A stretch of DNA of 64,000 bases from Antedon mediterranea (Eukaryota > Echinodermata > Crinoidea > Comatulida > Antedonidae), in assembly GCF_964355755.1 (NCBI RefSeq), contig NC_092676.1, positions 26,394,288 to 26,458,287 of the forward strand. Direction: 5' to 3'. Under the pieces are notes generated by a model, which had not been told where the DNA came from, searched no databases, and worked only from the letters and a program-made list of their open reading frames with translations. A program made the position numbers and the translations under genes. Below, piece by piece: positions 13,301-25,900 of this stretch. The first letter of the stretch is position 1. Each line of letters opens with the position of its first letter.

Positions 13301-13950
13301 ACAGGCTGTACTTTATTGCTATCTTGTCATGTGTGCAGTGGGGACAGGCATTTAATGTAGCCCTATTAGCCATATGTTCACACTTTAGTTCTTTACTTTA
13401 AAAAAATTAAATATTCACACAGTTTACAACAATGTCTGATTTTTGTCTCTGTAATAATTTTACAATTAAATTCTGAATAATGTATATTTACAATATATAT
13501 ACAGTGTGCACACAGTTAGGTTTGATGGGTTTTTTTAAGTATTATTTTTAGCATAGCAAAGAAATAGATTTATTTTTAGATACCTTGTTTGTAAGTGTAG
13601 AAGATATAAGCATATTGTAATATTATTTTCTGCATCATATGATTATCAAAAGGAATTTTGACTTTTTAAGTTTTATTTATATTGTGCAAGGAAATAATGT
13701 TAAAACAATTGCTGTTTTTTAAAAATAAGGTTTATTCCAAAATACCACAATGTATTTATAAACACTTATATATACAATTCTATGGAATACTCAGAACTAA
13801 ATCAATTAAAAAAATGTGTTATTGTTAGAGCTATCTAATTTAAACATTCATGGAACTGCTCTGGTATTAATACTGTACTTAAGTCAATTCAATTCAACTT
13901 GATTTCAGACAAAGTGTCCATATGAACATATACATATATATATGTATGTA
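10358..13950. other. Intergenic DNA between TTC17 and TRAF6; no coding exon recognised
   Basis: Mostly AT-rich unique DNA with no ORF showing protein similarity I can recognise. It presumably holds the TTC17 promoter and the upstream non-coding exon(s) of TRAF6, whose first coding exon is preceded by a splice acceptor at 16971-16972. The donor partner could not be placed. A hairpin at 11418-11497 and a weak inverted repeat at about 12656-12722 (GTCCTAC/GTAGGAC) are present. Confidence 0.5.
11418..11497. repeat. Imperfect 80-bp palindrome
   Basis: Arms run GGATTATA...CATAG...GGGAGGTAT and ATACCTCCC...CTATG...TATAATCC around a two-base centre. The inner nine pairs are perfect. The loop is too small for a typical microRNA precursor, so a small foldback element is more likely. 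Confidence 0.7.
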
Positions 13951-13956
13951 TATGCA

Positions 13957-14143
13957 GGCGGTCCGAGTTCGAGTCTCGGTTTGGGCGACTTTTTCTCATT
14001 CTCACAGATTTCCTCATCTTTATCGTTTCAAATTAATTAATTAAATTTCAGTATATCACCGGGCGGTTTAGAATTAATGTTCTTTGCCTCTTGTGTTTAT
14101 ATATATAAAAGTATCTCTTCGGAGATCCCGCCTCGTGAATAAA
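13957..14143 (+). repeat. tRNA-like repeat unit, truncated copy
   Basis: Starts in the 3' half of the tRNA-like part (GCAGGCGGTCCGAGTTCGAG) directly after a TATATG microsatellite, then continues with the same downstream body as the full copies (ACAGATTTCCTCATCTTTAT, CACCGGGCGGTTTAGAATTA). The 5' half, including the A box, is missing. Confidence 0.85.
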
Positions 14144-14543
14144 AATACTGAAAGATGAGGGCGTATCAATTTGATCTCTGTTGCACGTGCGTACAACTGA
14201 GGACTAGTGCTGTTCCGCCGTACCACCCCAGTGGTCTAATGGTTAGGACATCTGCATATCAAGCAGGCGGTCCGAGTTCGAGTCTCGGTTTGGGCGACTT
14301 TTTCTCATTCTCACAGATTTCCTCATCTTTATCGTTTCAAATTAATTAATTAAATTTCAGTATATCACCGGGCGGTTTAGAATTAATGTTCTTTGCCTCT
14401 TGTGTTTATATATATATATATATATAAATAAAAAATAATAAAAAAATAAAAATAATAAAAATACTGAAAGATGAGGGCGTATCAATTTGATCTCTGGTGC
14501 GCGTGCGTACAACTGAGGACTAGTGCTGTTCCGCCGTACCACG
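14144..14543 (+). repeat. Tandem duplication (about 315-bp unit) carrying the tRNA-like sequence
   Basis: The block beginning ATACTGAAAGATGAGGGCGT and ending near GCTGTTCCGCCGTACCAC occurs at 14144 and again at 14459. Between them lie the tRNA-like part, its body and a TATA/AAAATAATA-rich stretch. A reverse-complement fragment of the body recurs at 39402-39484. Confidence 0.85.
14225..14296 (+). tRNA. tRNA-like sequence (anticodon reads ATC), probably a repeat-borne tRNA pseudogene
   Basis: It folds as a cloverleaf: D arm GTCTAATGGTTAGGAC, anticodon stem TCTGC/GCAGG with loop ATATCAA, T arm CCGAG-TTCGAGT-CTCGG, and acceptor CCC paired with GGG but with mismatches. A box (TGGTCTAATGG) and B box (AGTTCGAGTCT) are intact and a T-run terminator follows at once. 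Anticodon ATC would nominally read GAU, whereas animal tRNA-Asp uses GTC. This and its place in a duplicated unit argue for a SINE head or pseudogene. Confidence 0.5.
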
Positions 14544-14595
14544 CCGAGAATGTTAAAGAGTCGCTATCCAATCGAGTTTGAACAATACTATGAAA

Positions 14596-14666
14596 GCCCC
14601 AGTGGTCTAATGGTTAGAACATCTGCATATCAAGCAGGCGGGCCGAGTTCGAGTCTCGGTTGGGCG
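14596..14666 (+). tRNA. Second tRNA-like sequence with anticodon loop ATATCAA
   Basis: Begins GCCCCAGTGGTCTAATGG and ends CTCGGTTGGGCG. Compared with 14225-14296 it has a better 5' acceptor strand (GCCCCAG), A for G in TTAGAAC, GGGCC for GGTCC, and one T fewer in the 3' acceptor strand. It is followed by a T run and the same body. Same interpretation: Pol III-type repeat head rather than a proven tRNA gene. Confidence 0.5.
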
Positions 14667-14789
14667 ACTTTTTCGCATTCTCACAGATTTCCTCTTCTTT
14701 AGCGTTTCAAATTAATTAATTAAATTTCAGTATATCACCGGGCGGTTTAGAATTAAATGTTCATTGCCTGATTTGTTTATATATAAAAA

Positions 14790-16972
14790 AAATGAAATAT
14801 AAAGTATTATGTGACAACTTTCATGGAGAGAGGACCAAGAATTATCTTTTGACATATAGTGCCTCTCTTCACATAAAACACATTTATTTCTATTAATATT
14901 AACATTTTTTGGCAGACTGAATTTTTTTGTGTTTTTTTTTTAAATATTAGTATTTGGAGATATTTGTTGAAATCACATGGCAATCAAGGATGTGAATTGA
15001 TTGGCCAATTGCAGGATGTTTGTTAAGCAGTGGAATTTGTGTGGATTAAATTAAGGGGTTTTTTAAGGAAAAAAGATTATTTTAGATTATATTGATATTT
15101 TTGCAATTCCTGGTTGCAATAATAAAAGCATCACGATTTCCATTCAGGACACCAGCTGACTCATTTATTTTAATTTATCAAACCTGATAGAAAGACTAAA
15201 TAAAAATATTTAGTTGCACAAAAAAACAACATTATTTTTCCAATCATGTTTTGTTTTTATTTTTTTGCTACTCTAACAATACAATTAAAATCACTAATTT
15301 ATGCCATTTATTTCATGTCTACCAAAAAACTGTTTTGTCCTTTGTCCTTCAATCCATTTCACAACCTTATTGAATTTGTTTATTTCTTGTTGTACATGGC
15401 GACAGAATTCCACAACAAATGATAAATTCCTTTACAAAACAAAAATATCCAGAGAATGAATAAATAATAAAATGAAAAATATTATTCATTCAACTATACT
15501 CAGGGACTGAGTTGGAAGTATTGGAAAAAAATTGACTACAGTGCGGTATAAAATATGTATGAACTGAGTTGGTGAACCTGTATACCAGGATACAACAGTG
15601 TTTTTGAGTATATGCTTAATAATGCTGTTGATAATCATTTTATCATATTTATTTTTATCAGTTTATTTCTAAGTAACCAAACATTCTTGGCAATTCAGCA
15701 TCCTGGTGCGTTGTATTGTATTAATACAAGAGGTACTGTACAGAGAAAGACGTCTGACATAAAGAACAAAAAATGACTTGCTTAATATCTGTATACACTT
15801 ACTAATCTGATGTACGGATGCATTGAAAGCACTTTGGGAATAGGAAAATATATCTTTTGTATGAAAAATTCCGATAGTTTTACCACCCTGACTCATAACA
15901 ATAAACAATGTTAGCATATTTGGCAAGTGTGATTAATAAAATCCACACAATACATTTGGTAATTTATTTTAATAATATTAATAGATTGACTGTGGTAAAA
16001 GGTGGTAAAAGTTTTGGTTTTAAAATTGAATTTAGTATAGTATGCAGTATAATAATCCTTCCCTTTTAGTTTTTAATTTATTTTGATCTAAAAACAATTT
16101 ATAGAGCGCGACAGATTTAACAATATTTAGTTATTTTAGACACAATTTATATAAAAATGGTTTATGCACTATTTTTTCCCAAAAAGAAATATTTAATAAC
16201 TTAAATTACTTGGTATAAATGTTTGTGATAGTATTTTTATTTATCAGACAGTGTCGTCAGTCAGTTACGAATATTACTCTGTGGAGTGTAATACTGTACA
16301 TTTTTTGGCTTAAATCCAAATTTGTATTTATATATTCAAGCTTATTTATAGAGGGCGTATGCTGACAATCAAGGGGCCCTCATGATAAGTTTCAAAGGAT
16401 CACCCTCATGATTTATATTAAATTTAAAGTACCTAATATACAATAACTTCTACAGTACAGTGCTGGATGGCTAAACCCAGCAGCCACAGAGCATGAGACC
16501 CCATTACAATTACCTAGTGTTGGAAGGCCCCTTAGGAGTGCTAAACCAGGGGGTTATGCCACTGCTACAGTTGTCCTGCCTAGCTTACTTGGATTCATTG
16601 AGCCTGTCAGTTATAATTAAATACTGTAATGATGTTTTTTTAAATAATTTTTAAGTGGGTGTTACATTGTTCAAAATATAATACTAATCATGATTTTGAT
16701 GTATTGAACCCGAGTTTTCAAAATGCTTTTCCAAACTCCACCTAAAAAATATTTTTGAACATTTGTTTTTTTCTCATCCATGCTTGAAATGATGCCCAAT
16801 AGAAGTTATTATTTAAAATCCGGTTATTTTATATTGTATTAACCTTCACCTAATTATAATTTTGGTTTATTATCTTGTTATCTAAATTTACCAGTGATTT
16901 TATGATTTGTGGTATAAATTTCTTTTTTTGGAATGTTTTTTGTTCATAGTTTTTAATTTTACTCATTTTACA
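14790..16972. other. AT-rich DNA upstream of TRAF6; no gene recognised
   Basis: No exon seen. A fragment at 16348-16410 (TATGCTGACAATCAAGGGG) matches 19330-19385 next to a SINE, and 16480-16565 is a dispersed repeat. The end is a 3' splice site (TTTTACAG) for TRAF6 exon 2, so a 5'UTR intron runs through at least part of it. Confidence 0.5.
16480..16565 (+). repeat. Dispersed repeat, copy 1 (GTGCTAAACCAGGG family)
   Basis: Shares AATTACCTAGTGTTGGAAGG and GGAGTGCTAAACCAGGGGG, then TTATGCCACTGCTAC, with 37720-37850, and more weakly with 17300-17500. Class unknown. Confidence 0.6.
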
Positions 16973-16991
16973 GAGGTGATTGTTTGCCGGT

Positions 16992-19900
16992 ATGAGTAAA
17001 AAATCTGATAAAGAAAAGCTCCTTAGTGAGCCAGTCCGACCCGGTCACCGGCCGCTACGAGCACCGAGCGGACCAGGACCACCTCATTCTGGTGCATCCA
17101 TCGATAATATTGAAGGGTATGATCTCAAGTTTGAGCCGATCCTAAATCAGAAGTACGAGTGCCCGATATGCCTGATGTGTCTGCGCGAACCTTTACAAAC
17201 AGAGTGTGGACATCGATTTTGTAGCTCATGTATTAGAAAATGGTTAAGGTAATAGGAAGTTTTTTATTTTGCAATGACATGACATCATGTTGCAATGACT
17301 TAAGACTGCATGTGTTGGCTATGAGCGCTCACTGGCTAAGCCTAGGGGCCCTACGCTTGCAGAGGCACCTGATCAGTGCCCAGAGGAAAAACCAGGCATT
17401 AGAATATGGAAAAAAGGGCTAAATACGCCCAAGGCCTCCAGCATTGGAGAGCCACTTAGGGTTCCTAAACCAGGCCTCTGTGTTACACCACTGGACTTAC
17501 GACACTTATGATGTCATGTGAATGCACTATTTGCATACATAGGTTTTGGTTTGGGTTTTTTGGTTAAGTCGTTGACCAACTTTGTCTAGACATTCTGGGT
17601 GTATTGTCGTTGGAACAATTTGAAATTGATTTTTACAGAACTTGGGCAGATGATGTAATTCATAAGTGGTTGCAAAAACTAACTTCAAAAAGTCATAGCT
17701 AATATTGTATCCAACCCTCGATAATTATGTTGAATTTTGAAATTAAATTGTTGATTTTATTTTGTAGGGATACAGGTGAACGATGCCCAATTGATAACAC
17801 ATCACTCACAGAGAGTCAGGTAATTAACTTAAAATGAAACTATGTTTTTAGTAAAATGTAAATATGTATTGTCCCCCCAAAAAATGAAAAAATAAGATTA
17901 ATAAAAATAGACTTTGAATAGGCCATTTCATAGTTTTTAATAAAAATAATCACTTTTGTACCAAAAAAAACAAACAAATTATGTTTTCGCTTATAAAAAG
18001 ACAAAATAAACGGTTAAATACAACTAAAAACTTTAAAGCTTTACATAAAGTTTTTTTCAGGTAAGCGATTTTTTTTGTTTTCATTAAAATTTTTGGTCAG
18101 TTAAGTGAATACCTATTATGTGATATTAAAATGGCATATTCAATAACAAACAAAAAAATTTCAGGGGGAAAATATATGTGATTTCTTCTTCCAAACATTA
18201 ATTTTCAATTATTTGTTGAAATTAAAGTAACCCACAAAATTATATGACCACTATCCATCAAATATAGAACCAACATGCAATAAAAGATTAGGTTTAAAAC
18301 AAACATTAACAAGAAAGTAATTGAGAAGTTTTCTAGGTACTTTGTAAGTGCCATTTTATTATCTTTTTCCAATAATTTACACAAGCTTTGTTTAATGGTA
18401 GCAACAATAAGTAACCCTTTAACAATAAGAATATCTAGGTCAACTAGATATAGAATGACATATAGCCCTACAGGTTTTATGCTTTGTACATTTTTATTGG
18501 AATTCAAGATTATAAACATACTTTCCCACATCATTGTGAATTGTAGCATTCATAATTGTAATCGGTTTTTCCGTTTTTTTTTCCATTCAACATTGAACAA
18601 TAAGTGACTTATTTTTAATGTCTGCAGATATACGTTTTTTCATTGTAACTCAATATCTAGTTTTCTTCTATAGAGTAGTGCTAAGACTTTGTAATATCAA
18701 TACTGGGTTAAAATCTTACAGGATTTATTTTCTCATGACATCAACTTTACCTCACCTGTTAAAGTTCAATCCTACCTAAAGCTATTCATTTATAAATTTT
18801 CAAATAAATAAATATTTTTAGTATAAGCTGTTGATTTATTGAAGTAGACTAATCTATGTAGGATTAGGGGAAATCCCTCAAAAGACTAATAATAATGTTT
18901 TCTATTTTATATTATATAAATTCCTTACATTTTTGTTTAATGATAATTATATGGATAATTATTTTGATTAATAATTATAATATTGATAATTATTTTAATT
19001 AATTATGATAATAAAATATAATTAATCAATTATTATACCAAATTTTGACACAATATAAACACAAATTTTCTATTTTTATATGCATTTCACTTTTTGGTAA
19101 TTATTAATTATTATATTGATAATTATATCAATAATTAAAAAAATGAAATATTATTTTTTTTTATTACTGTAGCACTAATTGACAAACTCAACCATTGTAA
19201 AGATACAACAAGATTCAATAGATTGTTTTTACTTACTTACTGCAATAACAAAAGTATTAATATTATATTAATGATCGTGTAATTATTTATAGTATTTTTT
19301 TAGTTCACCTTATTTATAGAGGGTGACCCTAAACAGTGTATGCTGACAATCAAGGGGATTGATCAGTTATGATAAGTGTCTGTGTCTGACAGTGGCTGTT
19401 TGTATACTACACCGGGGTAACCTCCTACTCATCCGAAAGATGTACTAGGTTCTTTAAAGTGCGCATTAGCCAGATGTGTACACTACGGTTTATAGTCCTT
19501 ATCCGAGAAGACTCGTTATACCACCAGAACCATGGAGCGAGTGAGGCTCAAACCCTTGCTGATATTAAGTTGGCAGGGTATACGGTTCCACTGTCTTAGC
19601 CATCTATTCGTTCACTTTTTAAATAGTACTGTAATTATGGCACCACCTTTTTCTTCCCCTTCGCCTTTTTCTCTTCAAGTGGTTTCCATTTCCAGATATT
19701 AAAATATTCAGTTTAATTATGTAATCCAATAATTAAACTACATACTTATCATATTTTATTGCTCAAGAATGAGAATGTAGATATCGCATTGTAAAAACGA
19801 AATGTACTGTTGTTGGCATTTAAGTGAATAATTCCACGGCATTTTCATTTTCTCGCACATTATGAGATTAGATACAGACACATTGATCTTATAGTTGGTG

Positions 19901-22900
19901 TATGTTTGGGAAAATCCCTTTATCTTTACCTTTCAGTGTAAAAATGTAATGTTACATAAATTACTGTACCTGTAATAAGCAATTGTGTTTCACTATATAT
20001 TTGTAATTAAAATTTAATACAAACATATACCATAGGTCTTATTTAATACCTCCTTGATACGAATAAGCGTTTGATTAATTGTTACCAAATTTAAACAAAT
20101 TATTTGCCCAGAATGTGGAATTATTTAGGGAAAATTGGTTAATAATATTAATTGAAAAGTGATAAATTTATTTTACTTTGAGAATAGGAAATAATATTTT
20201 GACAAAACTTTCAACAAATTATTTGCCCAGAATGTGGGATTATTTAGGGAAAAATAGTTAATTGAAAAGTCATATAGTATTTTTCATTGAGAATAGGAAA
20301 TAATATTGTGACCAAACTTTCAACAAATTATTTGCCCAGAATGTGGGATTATTTAGGGGAAAATTGGTTAATAATAGAAAAGTCATAAAGTTAATGAATT
20401 TTACATTGAGAATAGGAAATAATATTATGACCACAATTTATACAAATTATTTGCCCAGAATGTGGGAAGAATTAGTTAATCGAAAAGTCATATAGTTAAT
20501 GTATTTTACATTGAGAATAGGAAATAATATTGTGACCAAAATTTAAACAAATCTTAATGTCAGTAGGGGGTACTTTAGGGGAAAACCCAAATTTGTAAAT
20601 AAAGGTATTGAACCTTTGTATATTAGTCATATATAGGTTTAGTTCTGGTGTTGGTGGTATTATTTGTTGTGTTATTTATGGTTTTACTTCCTACTTTAAC
20701 AGGAACTGTAAATAAGGATGTATTTGGTGGGGGGTCATTTGGTTGGGGTCAAACCACTAATGAAGGTAGTAATACACTTGAATTAGGCAAGGCAAGGTGG
20801 TTTATTTTGGAGTCTAGTGGTGATTTTGGAGTCTGGTGGTGATGTTGGAGTCTGGTGGTGATGTTGGAGTCTGGTGGTGATGTTGGAGTCTTGTGGTGAT
20901 GTTGGAGTCTGGTGGTGAGGTTAGAGTCTGGTGGTGAGGTTAGAGTCTGGTGGTGAGGTTAGAGTCTGGTGGTGAGGTTAGAGTCTGGTGGTGAGGTTAG
21001 AGTCTGGTGGTGAGGTTAGAGTCTGGTGGTGATGTTGGAGTCTGATGGTGATGTTGGAGTCTGGTGGTGATGTTGGAGTCTGGTGGTGATGTTGGAGTCT
21101 GGTGGTGATGTTGGAGTCTGGTGATGATGTTGGAGTCTGGTGGTGATGTTGGAGTCTGGTGGTGATGTTGGAGTCTGGTGGTGATGTTGGAGTCTGGTGG
21201 TGATGTTGGAGTCTGATGATGATGTTGGAGTCTGGTGGTGATGTTGGAGTCTGGTGGTGATATTGGAGTCTGGTTAATTATTTTACTTATTAAGTATGTT
21301 ACCAGCTAAATACATTTGCTTACATTCTGTTTATTTTACCCATCTAATAATAATAATATTATTTTACCGACGACGTGCAGTGTTTGGGAAGTTTACATAT
21401 ATCATCATAATTTCTATGAGACTTCAACACATCAATAAATACCATACTTAAATTCTGTATGAATCAACACAAATACCGTACAGCTGTCATGTGGAAATAT
21501 AAATAATATTACTATTAGAGATAACTTCAACTTGTCAAGGGGAAAACTAGAGGAATTTTGATTAGGAAATGTTATAAGTGAGAATTCTTTTATCTAGAGC
21601 AGTCTTGAAATGATTCAATTAAAAGGAAAACCTTTGAAGTGACAGTTTGTAAGGTCAACTGTGCTGTGAATTGCAATGTAACAATGAAAGGGGAATTTCC
21701 CTTTTTTATCTTTTATTTATTAATTAATTTTGCAAGGATTAAACTGGTTACTGGTTGCCATATCCTGTGGTGTAAGTATCCTGTCGCGTGGTACAGGTTA
21801 CAGGCCAATGTTTCATTTCAATAAATTGAAGAGTTTCACGTGCGATAATGATTACAAACTACCTTTGTCAAAAATACTTTAAAGATTAGTTTATTTTAGT
21901 GACATCATCTTCTTTCTGTGCAGAATGTCATTAGAGTACTGTATACAGTACCCATCCCAAGGGACACCCTTATTAAGTCAATCGTTCTAACAGTATTTTT
22001 CATTGCCTTTGAAATCTGCATTTTTAATAGTTTTTAATCAGTATTTTAGCACAGGCCTATAAATAATATTTTTAACATTGCCTTTTGCATTTTTATGTGT
22101 TTTTATTTGTTGTTTTATTGTCTTAATTGTGCCAAGCAAAATGAATTTCCATTTTAAAATGGGCCAATAAAATTTGTTGAATCTTGAATTTTGAACCCTC
22201 AAACTTGAACCAAAACACTGCAAGAATGTAGAGAGATATGCGAGGGAGATATATAAGCATGGTTGGGTGTCAAAGAATTAAGGATAAATGTGGTGGGGGT
22301 GGGGAAGCAACATGGTATATCAGGTATCTATAGTAGTGGTTACTATACTTGGTTTGGTGCTGTGTTTGAATATAGGTGAAATGACTTAAAATAAACTTTA
22401 ACTACTAAATTGTTGGGGGTTTTTTTTGTTTATTCTAGGAAACATTTAATCAAAATATCAATATTGCATACTATTTCCTTTTGTTGATTTTAATTCCACA
22501 ACTATTGGCCTGGAAAATAAACAGATGGATTTTCCCCCCATAAAAAGTAAATTAAAATCTGTGCGATACATTCTTGTGTATTTGTTTAGTTGACCCTGGA
22601 TGACACCATTGTTACCTTGCTTTACTTTACATGTGTTTGGTTGAAGTATGAACCAGGTTAGCATCAATTTAGGGGATTCCCCTTTTTGGCTTGTACTTAC
22701 TTCTGGTTCAGTTCAAATAAATATGTATTTTTTCTGGTATTTTTATTCAATTCATGATTAGCAACTACCTGATAAACATCTGTTGTAAACACCTTAGGTG
22801 TGTTCCGCAAACTATTTTTATTTTTTACAAAAGCAGGTAAGACTTTAGTAATTAATACAAGTAATTAACAAGGCTATTAAATTTATAATCTAACACCTAT

Positions 22901-25900
22901 GCATAGAAGTTATTCTTAATACTATATTGGCTATGGCTATACCTTGTACACTGTAAGCTGTTTTTATTTAAAATGTTATACCCAGGGATAGCCACATGCG
23001 ACTATTACATGTGTAACATTTTTATGTGCAAACAGGCCCTTGGGTTGAGTTATATTTAGAAGTAATTGAGGTTGATTATTTAGGGGTCTAATGACATAAA
23101 ACGTCTAGTGGTACTATTGTGTGGAGTGTGCTGCATGTGCAGTAGGACCCATACTGTACCTTGCTGCTTGTACATATCACCAATGTTTACTTACAGTAGA
23201 CCAGTACTGTACATGCATAGTTTACCTGTTAGAATATATTACTACAAAACAAACAACAGAATAGGTGGGCAGGATTGTATACATATTGTTTTAAATAAAT
23301 ATAACAGAAACATTTGATTCCTCCTTATTTTATCCTCAACCCGTTTAATTCCCTTTCCTTAAGCTCTGTCTACACTATCAAACTTTCTGTGAAAAAAAAT
23401 GTGATGTGCCCATGGAAATGATAATGTCATATCACTACCATATTTGAGCATATCACTACCATATTTGGGCACATCACACTTTTTTTGTTAGATACAGTAC
23501 TAGTGTAGACCGAGCTTAATACAGTACTATCCCTTCACCATTTCCTTCCATTTTCCATAAACTTTTGTTTCACATTTTAATAGAGATAAATTTATGTATA
23601 TACCAGTATTTGTAATACCATAAAGTTATGTACACAATCACAGGATCCCTTTATTTAGCAATCGCTCTTGTACAGATAGTCTTATGATAACTAAGTAATC
23701 TAATCTCTTTAAAAACCATGTCTAAAAATTGTGAAACGTGAATACCACGGAAACAAACATTTCGAAAAACAAAATCGTGTAACCAATGGATTGTATTTCA
23801 TAATCCTGGTTGTAGTGCTCGAAATCTTTTGATTGGCCAGTTCTATACACATGTGGCATACACCAGTTTTTATTATTTTACTATAAATATATATAAAATC
23901 TGCACACATAGTTATTCTTGCTGTTAATTAAAAATGAATTACAGTATATGTATATTCCCATCCTCGAATGTAATCCCACCTCCTAATTTAGGCTAAATTC
24001 AGTCACAAGACTGGTAAATTATTTTGTTAATGCAATCCAATTATAACCTAACCCCTTAATTTGGAAAATGTCACTCATACCCAAAGGCTATTATGAACAT
24101 ATTTGTGCAAAATGTTCCTATTTAAACAAATAATATTTACTAGCCCCATGGCATTTTTTAATAATATAGTCTCTGGTTATTTTTTATACTTCTTTTTACA
24201 ATGTGTATCTGTATAATCATAGATTATATTTACCGTCAACATTTAACGGAATTGGTTTATTTGAAACCAGATTTTCGTTTATAGTGAAGGACAAAATTGC
24301 GTTGAACTTACCCAACGTGGCATGCGTTATCATGGCACTTTATCAAGGTAGTGAGCCACACATACTGTATACGATGATTTGTTAGAAGAAGGAATTGGTT
24401 TATATAGGTACGCTAATTATACCAACATTTTAATTTTTAGATGTTTTTGGATGTTTGTGTTAAGCGTGAGATCATGGACCTTAAAGCACATTGTCCGCAT
24501 CCAGGTTGTCAGGAAATTCTTGAGTTGAGACACATCGAGGTAATAATATGTTTATTAAAGTTGTACAATGTCTACATCAAAAAAAGTCACTAGCTAATAT
24601 GTTTTTAATACCAGTGTACTTTTTAAAACTTTAACTAGTTTGACAAATTAAGTGTGATGTACCCAAATATAGTAGTGATATGACAAAATATAGTAGTGAT
24701 ATGACATCATCATGTCCATATTTAGGCACATCACATTTTGTTGTCACATGAAGTTTGATAGCTGTGCAGACAATAGTGCTTAAAACTATTATAACACAAG
24801 AAATGTGCCTGCTAAAGTAGGTGATAAACTCATATTTGGAATGTAGTGCTCTATACACTATTAAACTTTATGTGACAACAAAAATTTGATGTGCCTAAAT
24901 ATGGACATAATGATGATGTCATACCACTACCATATTTGGGCACATCACATTTTTTTGTCACATAAAGTTTGATAGTGTACACAGAGCTTTAGATGTAATA
25001 GCAAAATTGCATCATGTTAATAAATATGTGATATAAAATGAAACTACAGTTATTTTGTATGTATATTATTCTACAAGTGGTAGCTGACACATTTAGGTTA
25101 TAGCGTTGAATCTACCCCTGCTCTTGATTTTCTCATTTTATATGTTGTATGTATAGTATGTTATTGTTGCTATGCTAGTCGAATAAATAAACAAATTAAA
25201 TATCTACAGACTACAACAACAAACAGACTATTGAGCCAAAAAATAAATAAAATCAAGCTTTACAATAATTTTACAAAGCACAATATCCTATATCTACTTA
25301 AGGTCTATAAAAGTCCTAAACTTTCTTGTTATCGAATTATATAGCGATATCATGATCCAAGCGATACCATGATCCTGTGTAACAGCAAAGTTTATTTGTT
25401 TTGGTAACAATGGAAATTTATTTCATTTGGCTTCAACCCAGCGTTTAAACATGAAGCTCACCATCAACATATTATTTATTATTTTATTTCCTGGTGCCTT
25501 GTTAAATACACCTATGAAACTATAGAGTTTGAAAATATTAAAAGTTATGACATCCTAAATGCACTTGAAGTAATGGAGCATTCTTCAGGCTCGAAATTTT
25601 ATTCTTGACCATTGATTTGCCAATTTCTGTTAATACCACTTTTTGTAGAATTATGAAATTTTCTCAAAAATGTGATTACTTACTAGCAAGGTTGTTTATT
25701 TTTTGTTTACAACTAGTAAAGATAGTGGATAAAAAAGTAACTTTCTAGTCCCCTTTTTTTGTAATTTAATACAGTATGAATTTAATACAATATTTTTGTC
25801 ATATGATGACAAATTCAATTTTAAAAGATCGGGTTACTAATAAAATAATGTTCAATCAGACTTTAACAATTATACCCAGCTTTCTATTTGCAGGTACATG

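Larger units (their letters stand above)
17820..24440. other. TRAF6 intron 2: 6.6 kb of repeats, no internal gene seen
   Basis: Contents in order: a fragment at 17985-18025 repeated at 29849-29880, a TAATTAT-rich palindromic stretch at 18940-19140, SINE-A at 19315-19620, a 115-bp tandem repeat at 20078-20560, a 19-bp minisatellite at 20804-21274, a retroposon tail at 22075-22195 and a MITE at 23359-23519. ORFs here are short and show no recognisable protein. Confidence 0.7.

Noticed and set aside
13957-14666. Calling the tRNA-like units functional tRNA-Asp genes
   Set aside because: Anticodon ATC is not used for Asp in animals, the acceptor stem has mismatches, and the units are embedded in a larger duplicated repeat.
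18205-18607. Hydrophobic ORFs on both strands in TRAF6 intron 2
   Set aside because: AT-rich DNA commonly gives Ile/Leu/Phe-rich frames. Both strands are open at once and neither has homology.
20648-20842. 64-residue plus-strand ORF before the 19-bp minisatellite
   Set aside because: Runs into the minisatellite, whose 19-bp period shifts frame. No similarity seen.
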